From assembly GCA_021767625.1 (NCBI GenBank), contig JAASTB010000010.1, positions 1 to 20,463 of the forward strand: 20,463 nucleotides of DNA, read 5' to 3'. The notes beneath the pieces are model-generated. The model was not told the DNA's origin. It made no database searches and worked only from the letters and a program-made list of their open reading frames with translations. The position numbers and the translations under genes are program-made. Positions 15,623-20,463 of the stretch are shown in pieces (positions within the stretch are counted from its first letter, which is position 1; the number at the start of each line of letters is the position of its first letter). This stretch comes from Wenzhouxiangella sp. GTDB lineage: Bacteria; Pseudomonadota; Gammaproteobacteria; Xanthomonadales; Wenzhouxiangellaceae.

Positions 15623-15663
15623 TCAAGGGCCAATAAAAATTAACTTTTATTAATTCAAGGGCC
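15623..15663. promoter_or_regulatory. Candidate LysR operator: palindrome framed by direct repeats
   Basis: The 107-base AT-rich gap between the LysR gene and icd holds AATAAAAATTAACTTTTATT (15632-15651), a 20-base palindrome with one mismatched pair. It includes TTA-N7-TTA (15640-15652), which fits the TNA-N7-TNA pattern described for CbbR sites. Flanking it are two copies of TCAAGGGCC (15623-15631 and 15655-15663), 32 bases apart, about three helical turns. The location is right for a LysR protein controlling itself and the divergent gene. Confidence 0.5.
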
Positions 15664-15704
15664 TTTCTAGACTGCTCGGCAGTTCAACAGAGGAGTGCCA
15701 TTGC

Positions 15705-17207
15705 ATGTCTGCAGTCATCCATCCCGGCGAGTTCGAGCGGCCGCGCGCGCCGCGTCCGGAAACCGCTACCGTGGCGCTGGCGCCCGGCGACGGAATCGGT
15801 CCGGAGATCACCCAGGCGACCTGCGCCATCCTCGAGGCGGCGGGTGCGGCCGTGCATTTCGAGTCGGTGGAAGTGGGCGAGGCCTGCTACCGGAAGGGCG
15901 TGACCTCCGGCATTCCGGACGATGCCTGGTCGGCCATCCGTCAGCGGCGCGTGCTGCTCAAGGGCCCGATCACCACGCCGCAGGGTGGCGGCTACAAGAG
16001 CCTCAACGTGACCCTGCGCAAGTCGCTGGGCCTGTTCGCCAACGTGCGGCCCTGCCGGTCCTGGCATCCGGTGCTGCCGTCGAGGCACCCCGAGATGGAC
16101 CTGGTGATCGTGCGCGAGAACGAGGAGGACGCCTACGCCGGCATCGAGCACCGCCAGACCGCGGAGGTGACGCAGTGCCTGAAGCTGATCTCCCGCCCGG
16201 CCAGCGAGCGCATCGTGCGCTATGCCTTCGAGCTCGCCCGCGCCCAGGGCCGCGAGAAGGTGACCTGCATGACCAAGGACAACATCATGAAGGTCACCGA
16301 CGGGCTGTTTCACCGGGTGTTCGACGAGATCGCCGCCGACTACCCGGAGATCGCCGCCGAGCATCGCATCATCGACATCGGCACCGCCCTGCTCGCCGAC
16401 CGGCCCGAGCAGTTCGACGTGGTGGTCACGCCCAATCTCTATGGCGACATCATCTCGGACGTGGCCGCGCAGATCACCGGCTCGGTCGGCCTGGGCGGTT
16501 CGGCCAATATCGGCGACGGTTTCGCGATGTTCGAGGCGGTGCACGGCTCGGCGCCGGATATCGCAGGCCAGGACGTCGCCAACCCTTCCGGCCTGCTGCT
16601 GGCCGCCTGCGAAATGCTGCGCTACCTCGACGACGAGGCGACGGCCCAACGGATCGAGCGCGCCTGGATGCGCACGCTCGAGGAAGGTGCCCACACCGCC
16701 GACATCTTCCGGCCCGGGCACAGCCGCGAGCGGCTGGGTACGCGCAGTTTCGCCGAGCGCGTGTGCCGGAATCTCGACGCCGGAGCGCAGACGCTCACGG
16801 CCTCTCGCGCCGGCGGCCTGCCGCGCTTCGACGGTTCCTGGAAGACGGCGGCCAAGAAGCCGCACAAGAGCCTCGTCGGCGTCGATGTCTTTCTCGACTG
16901 GGACGAGGCGGGCCGCGATCCGGCGCGACTCGGGGAGCGACTCGTGGCCGCCGCCGGCGAAGGGCCGCTTTCGCTGCGGCTCGTCACCAACCGAGGGGTG
17001 AAGGTGTGGCCCGAGGGCGTTCCGGAAACCCGCTGCACCGACCACTGGCGCTGCCGCTTCCGGGTGGAAGCCGGAAGCGAGTGCTCGCACGCGGACGTGA
17101 TCGGGTTGCTGCAGCGCCTGGAGGAAGCGGGCTTCGACTTCGTCAAGACCGAACACCTGTGCCACTTCGACGGACAGCCGGGCTTCTCGCTGGGGCAGGG
17201 TGAGTGA
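15705..17207 (+). CDS. icd: Isocitrate dehydrogenase, long Thermus/Rickettsia type, predicted NAD-dependent
   Basis: A 500-aa cytoplasmic enzyme that oxidatively decarboxylates isocitrate to 2-oxoglutarate. Residues ~20-350 are the isocitrate/isopropylmalate dehydrogenase domain. Substrate residues are Ser99, Asn101, Arg105 and Arg115 (YKSLNVTLR, NVRP), Arg137, Tyr144 (EDAYAGIEH), Lys191 (KDNIMK), and the metal Asps 248 and 252 (YGDIISD). The Ser and Asn support isocitrate over isopropylmalate. The coenzyme loop reads HGSAPDIAGQDVANP: Asp285-Ile286 replaces the Lys-Tyr of NADP-dependent E. coli enzyme, so NAD is predicted. A linker (~355-387) leads to an extra C-terminal domain (~388-487), as in the 496-aa Thermus enzyme. 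The ATG has AGGAG 9 bases upstream. It diverges from the LysR gene, its likely regulator. A homo-isocitrate or tartrate role is less likely. Confidence 0.88.
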   Translation: MSAVIHPGEFERPRAPRPETATVALAPGDGIGPEITQATCAILEAAGAAVHFESVEVGEACYRKGVTSGIPDDAWSAIRQRRVLLKGPITTPQGGGYKSLNVTLRKSLGLFANVRPCRSWHPVLPSRHPEMDLVIVRENEEDAYAGIEHRQTAEVTQCLKLISRPASERIVRYAFELARAQGREKVTCMTKDNIMKVTDGLFHRVFDEIAADYPEIAAEHRIIDIGTALLADRPEQFDVVVTPNLYGDIISDVAAQITGSVGLGGSANIGDGFAMFEAVHGSAPDIAGQDVANPSGLLLAACEMLRYLDDEATAQRIERAWMRTLEEGAHTADIFRPGHSRERLGTRSFAERVCRNLDAGAQTLTASRAGGLPRFDGSWKTAAKKPHKSLVGVDVFLDWDEAGRDPARLGERLVAAAGEGPLSLRLVTNRGVKVWPEGVPETRCTDHWRCRFRVEAGSECSHADVIGLLQRLEEAGFDFVKTEHLCHFDGQPGFSLGQGE

Positions 17208-17298
17208 CGGGAAAGATCACCCTGTAAACTTTTGATGCCGTCTTGAGGTAGACTGTCGCGCTTTTCGCTCCCCGCAACAAGACCAAGGAGAAAAAAGC

Positions 17299-19119
17299 GT
17301 GACGACCGCTCCTCGCATCGCGGCGGCCCTGGTGCTGGCCACCGGGGTCGCCTCCCAGCAAGCCGCCCGCGCCCAGGACGAACCGACTGCCGCGCTCGAC
17401 CCCCTGCTGGTCAGCGCCACGCCCGCCGGCGGCACGCTGTCGGAATCCTTCCAGTCGGTAACGGTCATCGATCGCCAGCAGATCGAGAGCTGGCCGGCGG
17501 CCACCCTGGCCGACCTGCTCGCCGGCGTCGCCGGAGTGGATGTGCAGCGCCGCGGCGAGCCGGGCGTCCAGGCCGACATCGGCATACGCGGCACCGGCTT
17601 CGAGCAGACCGTGATCCTGCTCGACGGCATGCCGATGGGCGACCCCCAGACCGGTCATCACAACCTCAACCTGCCGGTGCCGGTCGAGCACATCGAGCGC
17701 ATCGAAGTGGTCAAGGGTCCGGGCGCCATGGCCTACGGCGGCAAGGCGACCGGCGGGGTGATCAATATCGTCACGCGGAAAGGCGGAGATGCTTCCCTGG
17801 CCGCGCAAGCCAGAGTCGGCAGCCACGATACCCGCTCGGGCACGCTCGCCGGCGCCGCCGGCTGGGGGCCCAGCGACCATAGCCTGAGCCTCGATCACCT
17901 GCAGACCGATGGCCACCTGCCCGAGCGGCGGGCGGACGCCGAGCTCACGCGCGGCCTCTACACCGGCGGGGCGGATTTCGGCCGTACGGACCTGCGTTGG
18001 GGTCTGGGCGCCGAGAACCGCGACTTCGGCGCCTGGAAGTTCTACACGGCCGACTATCCCGAGCAGCGCGAGCGCACCCGCACCCGTACGGCCTGGCTGG
18101 CCGCCGACACCCGCGCCGGCGAGTGGACGCTGAGTCCCCAGGCCTGGCGGCGCGAGCACGACGACTGGTTCCGCACCATTGTCTTCGGCACCGCCTACAT
18201 CAACCGCCACGAAACGCGGGTGCAAGGATTGCGCCTGGCCGGACGCCGTTCATGGGGCGGGGGCGTGACGGCGCTCGGTGTATCGCACGCAAGCGAGCGC
18301 ATCGACTCCAATGCGCTCGATCGCCACGACCGCGACGAGTCCCAGGCCTGGCTGGTGCACCGCCAGCCCCTGGGTAAGCGCACGGCGCTGGAGGCCGGTC
18401 TCACCCTGGTCGACTACAGTGACTACGGCAGCTACGGCCTGCCCAGCATCGCCTTGCGGCATCGCATTGGCGATCACTGGACGGCTTTCGCCTCGGTGGC
18501 GCGCTCGGCCCGCGTGCCGTCCTACACAGAACTGTTCCTGCAGACCTCGGGCAATCTCGGCAACCCGGACCTCGAGCCCGAGCGGTCCGACTACGCCGAA
18601 GCGGGCCTGCGTTTTCGCGCCGGCGCGCACCGGGTGAACCTCGCGCTATTCGAGCGCCGTACCGACCGGTTGATCGACTGGGCCCGCTCGCCGGGCGAAG
18701 TCCAGTGGCAGGCCGACCAGTTCGATGGACACCGCAGCCGCGGCGGTGAGATCGAGTGGCGATGGTTTCCCGCTCGCCGGTGGCTGGAGCGCGTCGACAT
18801 GGCCGCCACCGTGCTCGACACCGAGCTAGACGCTCGCGGCCTGGAGATCAAGTACGCGCTCGACCACCCGGAGCTGGGGCTGACCGGCGGCGCCGTGTGG
18901 CGCCTGGGCGAAGCGCTGCGATTGACGACGCGGGCGCGCTACACCGACCGAAGCTCGGGCGAGTCCGGCACCTTGGTGGACCTGAGGCTGGGTTGGTGGC
19001 TGTCCGGCGTCGAACTGTTCGTGGAGGGCAACAACCTGCTCGACGAGCGCCTGGTCGAGGCCGGGTTCGCGCCGCTGCCGGGCCGCTGGCTCTACGCGGG
19101 AATTCGGGCCGACTACTGA
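17299..19119 (+). CDS. TonB-dependent receptor, BtuB/CirA-like
   Basis: A 606-aa outer-membrane receptor. Residues 1-26 are a signal peptide (ARAQ), PLLVSA (35-40) is the TonB box, and the plug runs ~45-160: GVDVQRRGEPGVQADIGIRG, QTVILLDGMPMGDPQTGHHN, then IERIEVVKGPGAMAYGGKATGG, each a typical plug segment. The barrel includes SRSARVPSYTELFLQ-type receptor signature residues near 410 and NPDLEPERSDYAEAGL, and ends in YAGIRADY. It lacks His-rich loops, unlike the other receptor. The ligand could be cobalamin, a siderophore or another metal complex; no cobalamin riboswitch fits in the 91-base upstream gap. The start is GTG with AAGGAG 8 bases upstream; no better in-frame start is near. Its last 7 bases overlap tail-to-tail with the periplasmic binding-protein gene. 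Confidence 0.85.
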   Translation: MTTAPRIAAALVLATGVASQQAARAQDEPTAALDPLLVSATPAGGTLSESFQSVTVIDRQQIESWPAATLADLLAGVAGVDVQRRGEPGVQADIGIRGTGFEQTVILLDGMPMGDPQTGHHNLNLPVPVEHIERIEVVKGPGAMAYGGKATGGVINIVTRKGGDASLAAQARVGSHDTRSGTLAGAAGWGPSDHSLSLDHLQTDGHLPERRADAELTRGLYTGGADFGRTDLRWGLGAENRDFGAWKFYTADYPEQRERTRTRTAWLAADTRAGEWTLSPQAWRREHDDWFRTIVFGTAYINRHETRVQGLRLAGRRSWGGGVTALGVSHASERIDSNALDRHDRDESQAWLVHRQPLGKRTALEAGLTLVDYSDYGSYGLPSIALRHRIGDHWTAFASVARSARVPSYTELFLQTSGNLGNPDLEPERSDYAEAGLRFRAGAHRVNLALFERRTDRLIDWARSPGEVQWQADQFDGHRSRGGEIEWRWFPARRWLERVDMAATVLDTELDARGLEIKYALDHPELGLTGGAVWRLGEALRLTTRARYTDRSSGESGTLVDLRLGWWLSGVELFVEGNNLLDERLVEAGFAPLPGRWLYAGIRADY

Positions 19120-20201
19120 GCGCTGTCCTTCGATCCTTGCAGCCAGTCGTCGAAGCGTTCGCGAATGCGGTCGATGGTGTGGGAGTACCAGTCGATGTCC
19201 TTGGCGATGGCGTTGGCGCTGTTGTAGGCGTGGGTCGGAATGTGCGGGCGCATGTCGATGCCCGCTTCCGGGTGGCGGCGAACCTGTGCCTCGGCGGAAT
19301 GCCGGGCGGGACCGTAGGCCAGGCGCTCGGCCAGCTCGGTCAGCGGGCCGGTGCGCGTGGCGAAGCGGATGAAGGCCCGCGCGGCCTCCGGCCGGCCCGC
19401 GGCGGAGGGGATGACCCAGGTCTGGTACTCCTGGATCTGGCCGTCCCAGATGATCTCGATGCTGCTGTCCGGGTCCAGGCGCGCGTTGAAGAAGCGCCCG
19501 TTGTAGCCCGAGGCCATGACCGCCCGGCCGGATTCGAGCAACTCGACCGGCTCGCTGCCGGCTTCCCACCAGACGATCGAATCGCGAATCTCGCCCAGGC
19601 GCCGGAAGGCCAGTTCCAGGCCGCGCGGTGTAGACAGCAGGTCGTAGAGTTCCTGGCGCGGAACCCCGCTGGCCAGCAGTGCCCACTCCATGTTGTCCGC
19701 CGGCGTCTTGCGAAGCGCGCGCTTGCCGGGAAAGGTCTCGGTGTCGAACAGATCGGCGACCCGATTGGGGCGCTGCCCGGAAAAGGCGCCGGCATCGTAG
19801 GCGATGACCGTGGCATAGACCGTGTGGGTGAGCGCACAACGATGGCGGGCGCCCCCGATGAAGTCGCGGCTCGCCGGTGTGCCGTCGCTGCCCGGCGGCA
19901 GTTCCAGGTCCTCGATCGACTGCAGCCGGCCTTCCGCGCAGGCCGCCAGGGATTCGCTCATCGCCATGTCGACGAGGTCCGGCGCCGGCTGGCGGTCAAG
20001 GACGGCGGTTCCGCCGTTGTAGGCGATGGTCTCGACGGAAATGCCGGTTGTCTCGGTGAAGGGCGCGAACAGGACCTCACGCTGCACTTCTTCGTAGGCG
20101 CCGCCCCAGGTCGCCACGACGAGGGGCGCTTCTTCCGCGGCCGCCGTCGAGCCGGAGATCAGGGCCAGCGCCATTACCAGGATGGGCTCAAGCCGTGGCA
20201 T
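19113..20201 (-). CDS. Periplasmic substrate-binding protein of an ABC transporter, PotD/PotF-like
   Basis: A 362-aa periplasmic binding protein. Residues 1-22 are a signal peptide (ends STAAA-EE). The mature start, VVATWGGAYEEVQREVLFAPFTETTG, matches type-2 binding proteins of the polyamine/iron group, followed by DLVDMAMSE, a hinge at VYATVIAYD, WWEAGSEPVELLESGRAVMASGYNGR and TWVIPSAAG with AARAFIRFA, all typical of the PotD/PotF family. It likely binds a polyamine-like or small cationic/organic ligand; the exact ligand is not readable. No permease or ATPase gene follows it; the next gene converges. The ATG is set by an AAGGAGG site inside the upstream CBS-domain gene, whose last 14 bases it overlaps, so translation is coupled. 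An in-frame start at 20243 adds 14 residues without a signal-peptide character and is rejected. Confidence 0.87.
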   Translation of the reverse strand: MPRLEPILVMALALISGSTAAAEEAPLVVATWGGAYEEVQREVLFAPFTETTGISVETIAYNGGTAVLDRQPAPDLVDMAMSESLAACAEGRLQSIEDLELPPGSDGTPASRDFIGGARHRCALTHTVYATVIAYDAGAFSGQRPNRVADLFDTETFPGKRALRKTPADNMEWALLASGVPRQELYDLLSTPRGLELAFRRLGEIRDSIVWWEAGSEPVELLESGRAVMASGYNGRFFNARLDPDSSIEIIWDGQIQEYQTWVIPSAAGRPEAARAFIRFATRTGPLTELAERLAYGPARHSAEAQVRRHPEAGIDMRPHIPTHAYNSANAIAKDIDWYSHTIDRIRERFDDWLQGSKDSAQ

Positions 20202-20463
20202 GTTCCTCCTTTCGCATCTGTTCGAGCAATTCCAGGTAGGCATTGATCAGGTCCGATTCGTAGACCGTGCCGACCAGGCGGCCGTCAGCGTCGAGAACGG
20301 CCACGCCTTCGCCGACGAAATGGCGCATGGCGTTCATCGCCTCCCAGACGGTTTCGCCCTCTCGCATGCTCAGGGCGTTCGCGTCGCACCAGCGCTGGGC
20401 CGGTTCGGTCTCGTCGGCGGCGAACAGTTCATGCAGGTGCACTGTGCCCGCGTAGTAGCCGCG
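20188..20463 (-). CDS. C-terminal fragment of a CBS-domain protein, probably a ClC-type chloride channel (cut by the window edge)
   Basis: The frame is open to the right edge, so the 5' part is missing. A GTG at 20442 could start an 84-aa protein, but the seven codons before it (RGYYAGT) continue a CBS strand, GYYAGTVHLHEL, so this is more likely the end of a larger gene. The visible 91 residues hold the end of one CBS unit and a complete second one: ALSMREGETVWEAMNAM, then GEGVAVLDADGRLVGTVYESDLINAYLELLEQMRKEE. The pattern resembles the C-terminal CBS pair of bacterial ClC channels as I recall it; an Mg2+ transporter or IMPDH-like origin is less likely. CBS pairs usually bind adenosyl nucleotides. 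The stop overlaps the binding-protein gene start by 14 bases, so the two are cotranscribed. Confidence 0.7.
   Translation of the reverse strand, partial: RGYYAGTVHLHELFAADETEPAQRWCDANALSMREGETVWEAMNAMRHFVGEGVAVLDADGRLVGTVYESDLINAYLELLEQMRKEEHATA
20205..20211 (-). promoter_or_regulatory. Strong ribosome-binding site inside the CBS-domain gene for the binding-protein gene
   Basis: AAGGAGG on the minus strand, 3 bases before the ATG at 20201. It lies within the last codons (RKEEH) of the upstream gene, which indicates translational coupling. The spacing is short for so strong a site. Confidence 0.6.

Noticed and set aside
15684..17203. Two ~500-codon frames overlapping icd, one on each strand
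   Set aside because: Both lie over the clearly conserved isocitrate dehydrogenase, and their translations are Arg/Gly/Ala-rich with no domain pattern.
17208..17298. Cobalamin riboswitch ahead of the BtuB-like receptor
   Set aside because: The 91-base gap is too short for the full element and I see no B12-box-like sequence.
1..20463. Mobile island, prophage or defence system
   Set aside because: No integrase, transposase, tRNA attachment site, toxin-antitoxin pair or CRISPR repeat was seen, and no stretch stands out as low-GC apart from the short LysR-icd gap.

Overview
The window is a 20.5 kb stretch of GC-rich bacterial chromosome, densely packed with genes on both strands. It looks like a Gram-negative, probably gammaproteobacterial heterotroph. 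The grounds are two TonB-dependent outer-membrane receptors, an outer-membrane-type lipoprotein, many signal peptides, a class II dihydroorotase of the E. coli PyrC type, and a beta-helix protein with a CTERM-like sorting tail. I cannot name a genus; the Xanthomonadales/Lysobacterales/Wenzhouxiangella area is a guess. I saw no rRNA, tRNA, CRISPR array, insertion sequence or phage gene.

Left part (1-8857): mostly exported and envelope proteins. A minus-strand pair encodes a small secreted protein with two tandem 'GRYW' repeats and then a beta-helix surface protein. A plus-strand pair encodes a serine beta-lactamase-like hydrolase and an alpha/beta esterase, separated by a perfect 12-bp hairpin. 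Next come an Asp-box lipoprotein and an acyltransferase-3 membrane enzyme, both on the minus strand. Diverging from the acyltransferase is a short membrane-anchored winged-helix regulator that has no sensor domain.

Middle part (8983-12253): a tight minus-strand operon, pyrC - sbtA - sbtB - sua5, with gaps of 9 and 20 bases and then a 4-base GTGA overlap. SbtA is a sodium/bicarbonate symporter and SbtB its PII-like regulator. Sua5 consumes bicarbonate directly. PyrC acts on N-carbamoyl-aspartate, whose carbamoyl carbon comes from bicarbonate. The operon therefore looks like a bicarbonate-supply module tied to carbamoylation chemistry in an organism that shows no sign here of carbon fixation. 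This is the most interesting system in the window.

Right part (12329-20463): a ZnuD-like zinc receptor with very His/Asp/Glu-rich loops has a near-consensus promoter overlapped by a candidate Fur-family (Zur or Fur) operator. A CbbR/CcmR-like LysR regulator diverges from a two-domain isocitrate dehydrogenase whose coenzyme loop carries the NAD-type Asp-Ile pair. Their shared AT-rich intergenic region has a palindrome framed by direct repeats, which looks like a LysR operator. A BtuB/CirA-like receptor follows. It converges, with a 7-base overlap, on a PotD-like periplasmic binding protein that is translationally coupled to the C-terminal end of a CBS-domain (probably ClC-type channel) gene running off the right edge.

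No gene-free stretch exceeds 200 bases.
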